64,000 nt of DNA from an uncultured Eubacteriales bacterium (lineage in GTDB: Bacteria > Bacillota > Clostridia > TANB77 > CAG-508), in NCBI GenBank assembly GCA_902787685.1, contig CADAHH010000006.1, positions 37,722 to 101,721 of the forward strand. The letters are read 5' to 3'. Below are positions 25,862-34,929 of the stretch, one piece after another. Within the stretch, counting starts at the first letter, position 1; the number at the start of each line of letters is the position of its first letter. Both the position numbers and the translations under genes were made by a program. The notes under the pieces were generated by a model. The model had not been told where the DNA came from. It saw only the letters and a list, made by a program, of their open reading frames with translations, and made no database searches.

Positions 25862-26347
25862 ATGGCACTTAGACAAATTAGAGGACAAAAAGATGAAATA
25901 TTAAGAAAAAAATCGAGAGAAGTAAATATAGATGATATAACATTAGAAAAAAATCAATCTTTAATAGATGATATGTTAGAAACTATGTATCATTATAATG
26001 GAGTTGGACTAGCTGCAGTTCAAGTTGGTATATTAAAACAAATAATAGTTATAGACATAGAAGATGGAAAAGGTCCATACATATTAATTAATCCTAAAAT
26101 CTTAAAAACTAAAGGAGAAAAAGAATGTGATGAAGGGTGCTTGAGCTTTCCAAATGAATTTGGAAAAGTTATAAGACCTACAGAAGTGCAAGTTGAATTC
26201 TATGATAGAGATGCAAAATATGTTAAACTAAAAGCTAAAGATTTGTTAGCACAAGCAATATGCCATGAGGTGGATCATTTAAATGGTGTGCTTTTTACAG
26301 ATAAAGTTATACCTGGTACATTAGAATATGTTGAGCAAAAACAATAA
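25862..26347 (+). CDS. def: Peptide deformylase
   Basis: 161 residues. All three active-site blocks are present: GVGLAAVQVG, EGCLSFP (metal-binding Cys) and QAICHEVDHLNG (HExxH; two metal-binding His and the catalytic Glu). It removes the formyl group from nascent peptides, completing the cycle begun by Fmt. AAAGGAGGC precedes ATG 25862. Confidence 0.97.
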   Translation: MALRQIRGQKDEILRKKSREVNIDDITLEKNQSLIDDMLETMYHYNGVGLAAVQVGILKQIIVIDIEDGKGPYILINPKILKTKGEKECDEGCLSFPNEFGKVIRPTEVQVEFYDRDAKYVKLKAKDLLAQAICHEVDHLNGVLFTDKVIPGTLEYVEQKQ

Positions 26348-26360
26348 TTTATAATCAATC

Positions 26361-26606
26361 AAAACTCAAATATATTTAATATTAAAATTGAGTTCGACCT
26401 ACTCGCAGTTCTGAAGCCGTTTGCGATTATTTTAATATGTTTAATATAATATAAACGGCGTGCATTTTAAATAATAGTGCCAGTAATTGCGGTTCAGAAC
26501 GTTAATATTTAAATATAGTATAGTCCGTTGCTATAAATTATACTTCTCCTCATAAAAAAAAACGGCTGGAGAACGAAAATTTTAATATTAAATATATTTT
26601 GAGTTT
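26361..26606. repeat. Foldback element, family D/E, copy 2
   Basis: Arms 26361-26389 and 26578-26606 are complementary with one bulge. The interior has GTCGACC-type sequence (GAGTTCGACC) at the left and TGGAGAACG at the right, the reverse of the motifs in the element at 8877, but the arms share nothing with that copy. It also holds GAACGTTA (26497) and TAGTCCGTTG (26521), a pair that recurs at 34514/34557. It fills the 309-base def-fmt gap. No ORF. Confidence 0.7.
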
Positions 26607-26656
26607 ATAATTAAATTATTAATCAATTATATGGACTAAGAAAGGATATTGTATAT

Positions 26657-27613
26657 ATGAAAATTGTATTCATGGGAACACCAGATTTTGCAGCAACATC
26701 GTTAAATGCTCTTATAGAGGCAAATTATAATATAGAGGCTGTTGTAACAAATCCAGACAGACCAAAAGGTAGAGGAATGAAAATGCTATATACTCCAGTT
26801 AAAGAAGTAGCAATTAGCAAAAACATTCCTATTTTTCAACCTGAAAAAGTTAAAAATAATGAGGATTTTATAAATATAATTAAAGAAATCAATCCAGATG
26901 TGATTTGTGTTGTAGCTTATGGCAAGATCTTACCAAAGGATATTTTAGATATTCCAAAATATGGATGTATTAATGTCCATGCATCATTGCTTCCTAAATA
27001 TAGGGGAGCAGCACCAATTCAGTGGGCAATATTAAATGGAGACAAAGAAACAGGTGTGACAACAATGTATATGGATGTTGGTATGGATACAGGAGATATG
27101 ATTTTAAATGAAAAAGTTCAAATATGTGAAAATGAAACAACAGGAGAACTCTGGGATAGATTAGCTAAAATAGGAGGTAAACTTTTAGTAGAAACTTTAA
27201 AACAAATTGAAAATGGTACTGCACCAAGAATACCACAAGGAAATGATTATACAATGGCTCCAATGCTAGATAAAGAAATGTCAAAAATAGATTGGGAAAA
27301 CAAAACAGCTGAAGAAATAAAGAATTTAGTTAGAGGATTAAATCCTATTATGGGAGCTTATACATTATTAAATGGAAAGAAAATAAAATTCTGGAAAGTA
27401 GAAGTTGTCAATAATATAGGTTATGATGAGAATAATATTAAAATACTTAAAAATGGAACAGTTTTAGTATCTGATCCAAGAGATGGCATTTATATAAAAA
27501 CTAAAAAAGGTATTTTAAGAGTTTTAGAAATACAAGGGGAAAATGCTAAAAAGATGCCAATTCAAGACTTTTTAAGAGGTAGTAGAATAGAAGAATATCA
27601 AGTTTTTGAATAA
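26657..27613 (+). CDS. fmt: Methionyl-tRNA formyltransferase
   Basis: 318 residues. MKIVFMGTPDFAATSLNALI, CINVHASLLPKYRGAAPIQW (catalytic Asn-His) and MDVGMDTGDM are the formyl-THF-dependent transferase blocks; the C-terminal OB-like domain binds tRNA. It formylates Met-tRNAfMet for initiation, using folate made by FolD. Length is typical. Confidence 0.97.
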   Translation: MKIVFMGTPDFAATSLNALIEANYNIEAVVTNPDRPKGRGMKMLYTPVKEVAISKNIPIFQPEKVKNNEDFINIIKEINPDVICVVAYGKILPKDILDIPKYGCINVHASLLPKYRGAAPIQWAILNGDKETGVTTMYMDVGMDTGDMILNEKVQICENETTGELWDRLAKIGGKLLVETLKQIENGTAPRIPQGNDYTMAPMLDKEMSKIDWENKTAEEIKNLVRGLNPIMGAYTLLNGKKIKFWKVEVVNNIGYDENNIKILKNGTVLVSDPRDGIYIKTKKGILRVLEIQGENAKKMPIQDFLRGSRIEEYQVFE

Positions 27614-27630
27614 GATTTTATTAAAACAAT

Positions 27631-27802
27631 GCTGTGATTAATATATATTTTTTGAATAAGGCGCGTAAGACGAACAACCGGAGCGAAGCGCAGGGCGACT
27701 GGAGAAATCGACATTGTAGCTGAATTTTTCTTTAGAAAAATTGCAGGTACATAAAGATTTCGACACCAAGCCTTAGAAAAAAATATATATTAATTACAAT
27801 GC
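27631..27802. repeat. Foldback element, family B, copy 1
   Basis: Arms 27631-27662 and 27770-27802 (ATTAATATATATTTTTT core) enclose GCGCGTAAGACGAACA, CCGGAGCGAAGCGCAGGG, CGACTGGAGAAATCGACAT and GATTTCGACACCAAG. The same interior occurs at 34655 and, inverted, at 48713. No ORF. Confidence 0.75.
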
Positions 27803-27870
27803 GAATTTAAGAAAATTAAATAAACATAAAAACTTTTTTAAATTAAAAAGTTTAAATCAGACAATACAAC

Positions 27871-27938
27871 TGTGGATAAGTGAAAAAACAAAGAACTCCA
27901 AAACCTAACATTTATAGTTATTCACAGAGTTATCCACA
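27871..27938. promoter_or_regulatory. Cluster of three DnaA boxes
   Basis: TGTGGATAA (27871-27879, minus orientation), TTATTCACA (27918-27926) and TTATCCACA (27930-27938), two of them perfect, occur within 68 bases. A ~200-base very AT-rich stretch follows up to 28140. Outside an origin such clusters can titrate DnaA or regulate initiation; dnaA/dnaN are not in the window. Confidence 0.6.
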
Positions 27939-28198
27939 ACTTCCACATGATTGTCGACAAAACTGTAGACATAAAAAGATAAACATAATGTAACTAAATC
28001 GACATAATTGTAACATTATTGTAATAAAAATACGTTTTCTGAAATATTCTTGTAATATAAGCTTTAATAATGTAATATTTTTGTATAAAATATGACAAGA
28101 AAAAACATAATTTTTAAATTATCAACAATTCTCCCACAGCCAACCTCTCACCTCTAATTTCATTATAGCATATAATATGGGGTGGGGAGGAACTAAAA

Positions 28199-28519
28199 TT
28201 GAAAACAATATTCAAACGATTATTTAGACATATGGATAAATATGATATAGATATGGAAACTTTAAAAAAAATGAAGTTATATGGTGCAAAAATAGTTGAT
28301 GTTAGAAGTAGAAGAGAGTATTCAGAAGGACATATTTCTGGAAGCATAAATATTCCAGATTATGAAATAAATAAAGAATTTGAAAAAATTTTTAAAGATT
28401 ATAATCAAACCATAGTTTTATATTGTAGTAGTGGAGCAAGAAGCAAAAAAGCTTGTAAGAAACTATTAAAAAAAGGATATACAAATATATTTAATTTGTA
28501 TGGAGGAATTGATAATTAA
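28199..28519 (+). CDS. Rhodanese-like sulfurtransferase domain protein
   Basis: 106 residues. KIVDVRSRREYSEGHISGSINIP is the rhodanese CH2A-type block and YCSSGARSKKA the active-site loop with the persulfide Cys. A single domain like this usually carries sulfur for tRNA or cofactor thiolation or acts in stress. The first ~20 residues are a short basic lead. The start is TTG 28199 behind GGGGAGGA. Confidence 0.85.
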   Translation: MKTIFKRLFRHMDKYDIDMETLKKMKLYGAKIVDVRSRREYSEGHISGSINIPDYEINKEFEKIFKDYNQTIVLYCSSGARSKKACKKLLKKGYTNIFNLYGGIDN

Positions 28520-28572
28520 AAAGATATATGTTAAAATTGTCTTATTAAGAATCTGGAAGGAATGAACAAAAT

Positions 28573-30393
28573 TTGAACGAATATCAAAAATATATTAGAA
28601 ATTTTAGTATAGTAGCTCATATTGATCATGGAAAATCAACATTAGCAGATAGATTAATAGAAATGACAGGTGCTCTTTCAAAAAGAGAGATGGAAGAACA
28701 AGTTCTTGATAATATGGACATAGAACGTGAAAGAGGAATTACAATTAAAGCACAATCTGTTAGAATGAAATATAAAGCAAAAGATGGAAATGAGTATACT
28801 TTTAATTTAATAGATACACCAGGTCATGTAGATTTTAATTATGAAGTTTCAAGAAGTTTAGCTGCATGTGATGGAGCAATATTAATTGTAGATAGTACTC
28901 AAGGTGTCGAGGCACAAACACTTGCAAATGTTTATTTAGCAATAGATAATAATTTAGAGGTTTTACCTGTTATAAATAAAATTGATTTACCAAGCGCAAG
29001 GCCTGAAGAAGTTCAAAAAGAAATCGAAGATATAATTGGAATACCTGCAATTGGATGTCCATGTATATCTGCAAAAACAGGGCTAAATGTTGAAGAAGTA
29101 TTAGAAAGAATAGTTACAGATTTGCCAGCTCCAAAAGGTGATGAAACTGAAAAAACTAAATGCTTAATTTTTGATTCTTATTATGATAATTACAAAGGAG
29201 CAGTAGCATTTGTTAGGATAATGGATGGAAAAGTTAAAACAGGTGATGAAATACTTCTTATGCAAGCAAATAAAGTATTTACTGTAACAGAAGTTGGATA
29301 TTTTGCACCTGGGAGTTATATGCCTGCAGATGAACTTAAAGCAGGAGAAGTTGGCTATATTGCAGCTAGTATAAAAAGCTTGTCTGATATTCATGTTGGT
29401 GATACAATTACATTAAATAAAGATAGAGCTGAAAAGCCTTTAAAAGGCTATAAAAAAGTACAACCTATGGTTTATTGTGGTATATACCCAATAGATGGAA
29501 GCCAATTTGAAGCTTTAAAATTTGCTTTAGAAAAATTAAAATTAAATGATGCAGCTCTTGAATATGAACAAGAAACATCAAGCGCGTTAGGTTATGGTTT
29601 TAGATGTGGATTTTTAGGACTTCTTCATTTAGAAATAATTGAAGAAAGATTAGATAGAGAATTTGATCTAGGATTAATTACCACAGCACCATCTGTTATA
29701 TATAAAGTACATAAAACAAATGGAGAAGTATTAGATATATATAATCCTGGAGATTTACCACCACAAGCAGAAATTGCTTTTATGGAAGAACCAATAGTTA
29801 CAGCAAATATTTTAACTCCAAAAGATTATGTTGGTGGAATAATGGAAATGTGTCAAAATAGGCGTGGAAATTATATTGATATGAAATATCTTGATGAAAA
29901 TAGAGTTGAATTAATATATGAGATGCCTTTGAATGAAATAATTTATGACTTTTTTGACAATTTAAAATCTAAAACTAAAGGATATGCATCATTTGATTAT
30001 GAATTTAAAAAATATCAAGAGTCAAAACTTGTTAAATTAGATATATATGTTAATGGAGAACCAGTTGATGCACTTTCATTTATTGTTCATAAAGATATGG
30101 CATATAACAGAGGAAGAAAAATGGTTGAAAAACTTAAAACTGTTATTCCAAGACATTTATTTACAATACCACTTCAAGCATATGTTGGTGGAACAGTAAT
30201 TGCAAGAGAAACAATTTCAGCTTTAAGAAAAGATGTTTTAGCAAAATGCTATGGTGGAGATATAACAAGAAAGAAAAAGCTTTTAGAAAAACAAAAAAGA
30301 GGTAAAGCAAGAATGAGGCAAATAGGAAAAGTTGAAATGCCACAAGAGGCATTCTTGTCTGTACTTAAGTTAGATGATGAAGAGAAAAAATAA
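28573..30393 (+). CDS. lepA: Elongation factor 4 (LepA)
   Basis: 606 residues. GTPase motifs [38 protein letters not shown] and NKIDLPSA, then the LepA-specific C-terminal domain ([42 protein letters not shown]). It acts on ribosomes during initiation or stalled elongation. The start is TTG 28573 behind GGAAGGAA. Followed by a bidirectional terminator. Confidence 0.97.
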   Translation: MNEYQKYIRNFSIVAHIDHGKSTLADRLIEMTGALSKREMEEQVLDNMDIERERGITIKAQSVRMKYKAKDGNEYTFNLIDTPGHVDFNYEVSRSLAACDGAILIVDSTQGVEAQTLANVYLAIDNNLEVLPVINKIDLPSARPEEVQKEIEDIIGIPAIGCPCISAKTGLNVEEVLERIVTDLPAPKGDETEKTKCLIFDSYYDNYKGAVAFVRIMDGKVKTGDEILLMQANKVFTVTEVGYFAPGSYMPADELKAGEVGYIAASIKSLSDIHVGDTITLNKDRAEKPLKGYKKVQPMVYCGIYPIDGSQFEALKFALEKLKLNDAALEYEQETSSALGYGFRCGFLGLLHLEIIEERLDREFDLGLITTAPSVIYKVHKTNGEVLDIYNPGDLPPQAEIAFMEEPIVTANILTPKDYVGGIMEMCQNRRGNYIDMKYLDENRVELIYEMPLNEIIYDFFDNLKSKTKGYASFDYEFKKYQESKLVKLDIYVNGEPVDALSFIVHKDMAYNRGRKMVEKLKTVIPRHLFTIPLQAYVGGTVIARETISALRKDVLAKCYGGDITRKKKLLEKQKRGKARMRQIGKVEMPQEAFLSVLKLDDEEKK

Positions 30394-30424
30394 AAATAGC
30401 AGATAAAATTATCTGCTATTTTTG
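30392..30424. terminator. Bidirectional terminator between lepA and the opposing membrane-protein gene
   Basis: AAAATAGCAGATAA pairs with TTATCTGCTATTTT; A-run and T-run flank the stem, so it serves both convergent genes. Confidence 0.85.
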
Positions 30425-30445
30425 AATTTCAAATATTAATTATGT

Positions 30446-31156
30446 TTAAAGTGATAGGTCTAAGAAGCTTAGTGCAAAGTATATTATGTAGTAAATTGCT
30501 TCTACTTTAATAAATGTTTTTAATGCATCTGAATCATTTTCTTCATTTGATAATGATTTTACTGCAAAATATACTAAGACAGTTGAGATTATACTTAACA
30601 ATGAACCAATTGGATTGGTTATATATGTTACTTTATGACTTATGTATGTTAAAAATCCTAATAAAGAAGAAATAATTACAGGAATTTTAGCTACAGTCAT
30701 AGTTGTAATTATTGTAATAAATGATTTTTTTGATTTTTTATTAATTATATATACAGATAGAGTTAAAGCTAAAATTCTACATATAGGTGCAATTGTTATT
30801 TTTATTAATGATAAAATATTTTCCCCACTAAATTTTGCATATTTTGAAGTTATATAATATAGCAATTGTTTAACAAAAGCAATGATAGCCCAAATTGCAA
30901 CTAATAAAATAGCAGTTTTAAAAAAGTTATTTTCTGAATCTTGTGCAGTTTCTTTTATAGCTTCAAATGGATTTTTAATTAGTTTTTTTAATAAACCTTT
31001 ACCAGTTTCTGCTTCTGCTTTAAAGTCAATATTTTTCATTTTTTCTTTTGCTTCATTAAAAGTATTAACAGTTTCTTGTTTAATTTCATTTCCAACATTT
31101 GTATTTTCTGTAGAAATAGACTCATTTGCTTCATTTTCTTTTTGATTTTCATCCAT
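30446..31156 (-). CDS. Polytopic membrane protein (Yip1-like)
   Basis: 236 residues. The first ~75 residues are acidic and Asn/Glu-rich (cytoplasmic), followed by about five hydrophobic helices (AILLVAIWAIIAFVKQLLYY, APICRILALTLSVYII, IPVIISSLLGFLTYI, SLLSIISTVLVYFAVKSL, IYYIIYFALSFLDLSL). The layout recalls Yip1/DUF1282-type proteins, but no signature fixes it. A good AAAGGAGGAT site precedes ATG 31156. Function unknown. Confidence 0.7.
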   Translation of the reverse strand: MDENQKENEANESISTENTNVGNEIKQETVNTFNEAKEKMKNIDFKAEAETGKGLLKKLIKNPFEAIKETAQDSENNFFKTAILLVAIWAIIAFVKQLLYYITSKYAKFSGENILSLIKITIAPICRILALTLSVYIINKKSKKSFITIITTMTVAKIPVIISSLLGFLTYISHKVTYITNPIGSLLSIISTVLVYFAVKSLSNEENDSDALKTFIKVEAIYYIIYFALSFLDLSL

Positions 31157-31296
31157 ACAAAAAATCCTCCTTTTATTATAATATATACTATTATTTTATA
31201 TTTGATATTATATAATAAAAAATATAATAAATCAATAACCTTGCAGTATTTGTGATTTTATGTTATTATAAAATGTATGAGAAAGAGGTAATTAAA

Positions 31297-31812
31297 TTGA
31301 AACTTAATATTGTTATGGTAGAGCCAGAAATACCAGCAAATACGGGAAATATTGCAAGAACCTGTGCAATTACTGGAGCAAAATTACATTTAGTACATCC
31401 TTTAGGATTTAAAATAGATGAAAAAAGTGTTCAAAGAGCAGGTCTTGATTATTGGGATAAATTAGAAATAGAAGAGCACCATTCTTTAGAAATGTTTTTA
31501 GAAAAGTACAAGCCTGAGGAAAATAATATGTTTTTTGCAACTACAAAAGGAAAAACAAAATATACAGATGTTGATTATTCAAAAATGGATGAAGTATTTG
31601 TTTTATATGGAAAAGAAACCAAAGGATTACCTGAGTGGCTTTTAGAAAAGTATTTGAATACTAAAACAATAAGAATACCAATGCTACCAACACTAAGGTC
31701 GCTTAATTTATCAAATTCTGTTGCTATAATTACATATGAAATTTTAAGACAGCATAGGTTTGAGGACTTGCAAGAAGTGAGTAATTATTTTGATAAGAAT
31801 AATTTGAAATAA
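31297..31812 (+). CDS. trmL: tRNA (cytidine/uridine-34 2'-O)-methyltransferase TrmL
   Basis: SPOUT methyltransferase of about 171 residues. NIVMVEPEIPANTGNIARTC, LVHPLGF, VLYGKETKGLP and PMLPTLRSLNLSNSVAI are the TrmL/YibK blocks that form the SAM-binding knot. It methylates the wobble ribose of leucine tRNAs. The start is taken as TTG 31297, seven bases after AGAGGTAA; an in-frame ATG 31273 lies further up. The last codons form the left arm of a foldback element. Confidence 0.9.
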   Translation: MKLNIVMVEPEIPANTGNIARTCAITGAKLHLVHPLGFKIDEKSVQRAGLDYWDKLEIEEHHSLEMFLEKYKPEENNMFFATTKGKTKYTDVDYSKMDEVFVLYGKETKGLPEWLLEKYLNTKTIRIPMLPTLRSLNLSNSVAIITYEILRQHRFEDLQEVSNYFDKNNLK

Positions 31813-32005
31813 TAATATAAAGCTTTATCTCACATCTCGGCTCCCTACATATATAAACAAAATCTAATAAAGCTCATGGAACCTTTTTCACTTAGTCCTC
31901 GTGCGCTTGGGCGCGAACATTATTCCATAAACTTTATTGATTTTGTAATTATATATTCCAGTCACATTCGATGTTTCATAAATCTTTATATTATTATTTC
32001 AAAAT
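31801..32005. repeat. Foldback element, family A, copy 2
   Basis: Arms 31801-31828 and 31978-32005 pair; the left arm includes the last three codons and stop of trmL. The interior is about 90% identical to copy 1 (CATCTCGGCTCC, the inner foldback, CCAGTCACATTCGATG), but the outer arm sequence differs from copy 1. Confidence 0.78.
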
Positions 32006-32039
32006 GAATATATTTATATATAAAAGCGAGGTACAAATA

Positions 32040-32849
32040 ATGCAACAAATCACGAGTAAAGAAAATGCATTAATAAAGCATATAATAAAACTAAAAGAAA
32101 AAAAATATAGAACAGAATATAATGAATTTGTTATTGAAGGTGCAAAAATAATTAAAGAAGCAATAGAAGAAAATGCAAATATAAAAAACATAATTATTAG
32201 TGAAGATGCAATTAATAGCGAATTGGTGCAAAAACAACTTGGGGAAAAATTAGACAAGCAAGAATATATTCTAGTTCCCAATAGTATTTTTAAACTTTTA
32301 ACAGATGTTGAAAAACCTCAAGGAGTAATTGCAGTTATTGAAAAAAATAGTAAAAACAATCAAATAGATTTTTCAGAAGAGATAATTTTAATTTTAGATA
32401 ATATTCAAGATCCAGGAAATTTAGGAACTATTATTAGAACTGCAGATTCAGTAGGATTAAAACAGATAATAGTTTCAAAAGGCACAGTAGATAGCTATAA
32501 TTCAAAAGTTATACGTTCTACCATGGGTGCATTTTTTAGAGTTAATATAATAGAAAGTAATAATTTAAATGATACTGTAAAGCAAATACAAAATAATGGC
32601 TATAAAGTTGTTACAACTTCACTTCAAACTGATAAAACAATTTATGATATAGAACTTAAAAAGACAGCAATTATAGTTGGAAATGAAGCAAATGGAGTAT
32701 CAAAAGAAATAATGGACATAGCAGATGAAAAGGCAATAATACCCATGAAAGGAAAAACAGAAAGTTTAAATGTAGCTGTTGCTACTGGAGTTTTGCTTTA
32801 TGAATATGTAAGGCAGAAATTTTCATTGGGTACATTCAAAATTGGATAA
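32040..32849 (+). CDS. TrmH-family RNA 2'-O-methyltransferase (RlmB-like)
   Basis: 269 residues from ATG 32040 (GCGAGGTA before it; earlier in-frame codons fall in a repeat arm). The N-terminal substrate-binding domain (ITSKENALIKHIIKLKEKKY, EFVIEGAKIIKEAI) is followed by SPOUT blocks LILDNIQDPGNLGTIIRTAD, IVGNEANGVSKE and MKGKTESLNVAVATGVLLYE. It methylates rRNA or tRNA ribose; the exact site is not readable. The last ~10 residues (SLGTFKIG) are encoded by a repeat element that has invaded the gene end. Confidence 0.88.
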   Translation: MQQITSKENALIKHIIKLKEKKYRTEYNEFVIEGAKIIKEAIEENANIKNIIISEDAINSELVQKQLGEKLDKQEYILVPNSIFKLLTDVEKPQGVIAVIEKNSKNNQIDFSEEIILILDNIQDPGNLGTIIRTADSVGLKQIIVSKGTVDSYNSKVIRSTMGAFFRVNIIESNNLNDTVKQIQNNGYKVVTTSLQTDKTIYDIELKKTAIIVGNEANGVSKEIMDIADEKAIIPMKGKTESLNVAVATGVLLYEYVRQKFSLGTFKIG

Positions 32850-32950
32850 TTTTTCAGTGGGGCCTGTCCCAGTTGAAAAATGGTATATAACATCATTTTT
32901 TATATATAAAGTTATTTTCATTTTTCAAATGGGACTGTACCCAATGAAAA
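32820..32950. repeat. GGGAC-class foldback overlapping the 3' end of the TrmH gene
   Basis: TTTTCATTGGGTACA (32820-32834) is perfectly complementary to 32936-32950. Inside, TTTTTCAGTGGGGC / GTCCCAGTTGAAAAA and CATTTTTCAAATGGGAC give further pairing. The left arm contains the final codons of the upstream gene. Confidence 0.7.
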
Positions 32951-32996
32951 ATGAGATAGTAAATAAAAAAATGATAGAGAAGGAACGGAAGATTAA

Positions 32997-33518
32997 ATGG
33001 AAGATAATAAAAACGCTTATTCAGAAGTAATAGAAATTCTAAAACTAGTAGATGATGAAAAAAAATTAGAAGCACTTCCAATGGAAATGCTAGAGCTTAT
33101 AAAATCAAAAGCAAACCCAGAATATAAACCAATAATAAAGAAAGATATACCACTAGATGAGCAAAACTTACAACCAGAAACTTTTGCTTTATTAAATTGG
33201 ATTACACAAAAATATTGGGGAGATTTAGAAGTTGAAGAAATCCAAGATTCTGAGACTCCAGAATTAATGGAACAAACTGATGTATCAGAAAAACAAAATA
33301 TTCAAGAAGAACATATACAAGATACTATATCAGAACATGAAGAAAATATAATGAATACAGAAAATGAACAAAACTCAGTTTGTTCAGAAAACAAATTACC
33401 TATTTCATTTGATAATTTGAAGTGGTATGAAAAAATCAAAATAAGGATAATAGAATTGTTTAATAGAATTTTTAAAAGAAGTAAATCAAAAGAAAACCAG
33501 GAAGGAAACGTTTTATGA
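32997..33518 (+). CDS. Uncharacterised acidic protein with C-terminal basic helix
   Basis: 173 residues. The N-terminal ~70 residues (SEVIEILKLVDDEKKLEALP, MEMLELIKSKANPEY, ETFALLNWITQKYWGD) look like a small helical domain. Residues 75-135 are a Glu/Gln-rich linker and the last 35 a basic amphipathic helix (IKIRIIELFNRIFKRSK). No known domain is recognised. It overlaps the next gene by 4 bases (ATGA), so the two are translationally coupled. Function unknown. Confidence 0.7.
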   Translation: MEDNKNAYSEVIEILKLVDDEKKLEALPMEMLELIKSKANPEYKPIIKKDIPLDEQNLQPETFALLNWITQKYWGDLEVEEIQDSETPELMEQTDVSEKQNIQEEHIQDTISEHEENIMNTENEQNSVCSENKLPISFDNLKWYEKIKIRIIELFNRIFKRSKSKENQEGNVL

Positions 33519-34366
33519 GACCAGTTATAGAGAAAAACAAATTTGAGCCAAGACATGTAGCTTATATAATAATCATTGTAATTTGTGTTATAGCAATTGG
33601 TGTTGGAGTGTATATGCAATTTTATCAAGATGAAAAATTAGCATTAATTTTTGGAATAACAAAAGAAAAGGAAGATGTAGAATTAAAATCTTTAAAAGAA
33701 AATTTTTTAAATAATTTTAATAATGATTTAACCATAATTAAAAATTATGATGGCACTATACAGAAAATAAAAGAAGATAAAGATATTATTACAGATGTTT
33801 ATAGTTTACAAGAACAAAATGAAAACTACAATGTTGAACTTAAAATACCATGTTTTAATATAAAATCAGATAGTGCAGTTAAAATAAATCAAAAGATAAA
33901 AGATGTATTTTATGGAAAATCTAAAAGTGTTATTTCTTCTACATCAACAGATAATACAATTTATAATGTAAAATATAAAGCATATATGAATGATAATATA
34001 TTGTCTTTAGTGATTCTTTCTGAACTAAAAGAAGGATATAATAATCAAAGAATTATTATTAAAACATATAATTATGATTTAAAGGAAAATAAAGAAGCTA
34101 CAATAAATGATATTATTTCATCACATAATATTGATATAAAACAAGCCAATTCACTTATTAAGAGTATTATAGATAGTTCACAAGATGAAAACCTTAAGCT
34201 AAGAGATTTAGGATATCCTATAGATGTTAGAGATTCAAATAGTGATGAATATAAAATTGAAAATGCAAAAAATTATTATCTTGGAGATAATGGATATTTA
34301 TTTTTAGTTTATCCTTATGGAAATAAGGAACTTACAAGTGAAATGGATTTAGTAATTATTAGATAA
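33515..34366 (+). CDS. Membrane-anchored protein with DUF3298-like extracellular domain
   Basis: 283 residues. Residues 14-38 (VAYIIIIVICVIAIGVGVYM) are one membrane segment; the rest is outside. The VELKIPCFNIKSDSAVKINQ, IYNVKYKAYMNDNILSLVIL and ATINDIISSHN order recalls DUF4163/DUF3298 domains of PdaC- and RsiV-like surface proteins. No catalytic residues are assigned. AGGAAGGAAACG lies before ATG 33515 in the 4-base overlap with the upstream gene. Confidence 0.6.
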   Translation: MRPVIEKNKFEPRHVAYIIIIVICVIAIGVGVYMQFYQDEKLALIFGITKEKEDVELKSLKENFLNNFNNDLTIIKNYDGTIQKIKEDKDIITDVYSLQEQNENYNVELKIPCFNIKSDSAVKINQKIKDVFYGKSKSVISSTSTDNTIYNVKYKAYMNDNILSLVILSELKEGYNNQRIIIKTYNYDLKENKEATINDIISSHNIDIKQANSLIKSIIDSSQDENLKLRDLGYPIDVRDSNSDEYKIENAKNYYLGDNGYLFLVYPYGNKELTSEMDLVIIR

Positions 34367-34392
34367 AAAGCAAGACTAGGAAACAATAAAAC

Positions 34393-34422
34393 AAGCGAGA
34401 AGCGGTTAAGCTTCTCGCTTTT
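34393..34422 (+). terminator. Rho-independent terminator
   Basis: AAGCGAGAAG and CTTCTCGCTT pair around an 8-base loop, followed by TTTT; it ends the preceding two-gene operon. Confidence 0.85.
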
Positions 34423-34439
34423 AAAGAAAAATAAAAGGG

Positions 34440-34580
34440 GATGTTTTCTTTTTTTATACTCTAGGAAAGTTATCATCGTAAGATGATAGACTTGACGTAG
34501 AGGATAAATATGCGAACGTTACAAATTCTAGCATTTTTAAATAGCGTAGAATTTGTTAGTCCGTTGTTAAGTTAATTTTT
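34440..34580. other. Structured intergenic segment sharing a motif pair with the def-fmt element
   Basis: No ORF. AGTTATCATC-GTAA-GATGATAGACTT and ACAAATTCTA / TAGAATTTGT form two stems. GAACGTTA (34514-34521) and TAGTCCGTTG (34557-34566) flank the second stem; the same two words flank a different short stem at 26497-26530. It may be a degraded element or a small RNA. Confidence 0.4.
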
Positions 34581-34654
34581 CAATTAACTATATATAATAT
34601 ATAATATAAATTTGTCCATTTTGTGAATTAAATGTGAAAGTCTAGTATTAATAT

Positions 34655-34859
34655 AAAAAGCTAAATATATTATTTTGAAATCCCGCGTAAGGCGAACAGC
34701 TCGAACGCATACTGCCATTGTAACAGGCAGAGCCTTAACAATGGACAGCAAACCGGAGCGAAGCGCAGGGCGACTGGAGAAATCGACATCGTAGCTGAAT
34801 TTTACAGGTACATAAAGATTTCGACACCAAGGGATTGAAAAATAACATATTTAGCTTTT
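34655..34859. repeat. Foldback element, family B, copy 2
   Basis: Arms 34655-34684 and 34831-34859 (AAAAGCTAAATAT...) pair with each other but differ from the arms of copies 1 and 3. The interior shares GCGTAAGGCGAACA, CCGGAGCGAAGCGCAGGG, CGACTGGAGAAATCGACAT and GATTTCGACACCAAG, and with copy 3 a TGCCATTGTAACAGGCAG hairpin absent from copy 1. Confidence 0.75.
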
Positions 34860-34929
34860 GTGATATATCTTAACTTTAAAAATCTTTTACGTGGGCTACT
34901 CTATATTTTTGATTTAGCAAGTTTAAAAA

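Noticed and set aside
27871-27938. Chromosomal origin oriC
   Set aside because: Only three DnaA boxes and no dnaA, dnaN or rpmH nearby; kept as a DnaA-box cluster only.
34557-34566. TAGTCCGTTG resembles part of a Cas9 tracrRNA
   Set aside because: No CRISPR array or cas gene is in the window and the same word occurs in an unrelated foldback at 26521.
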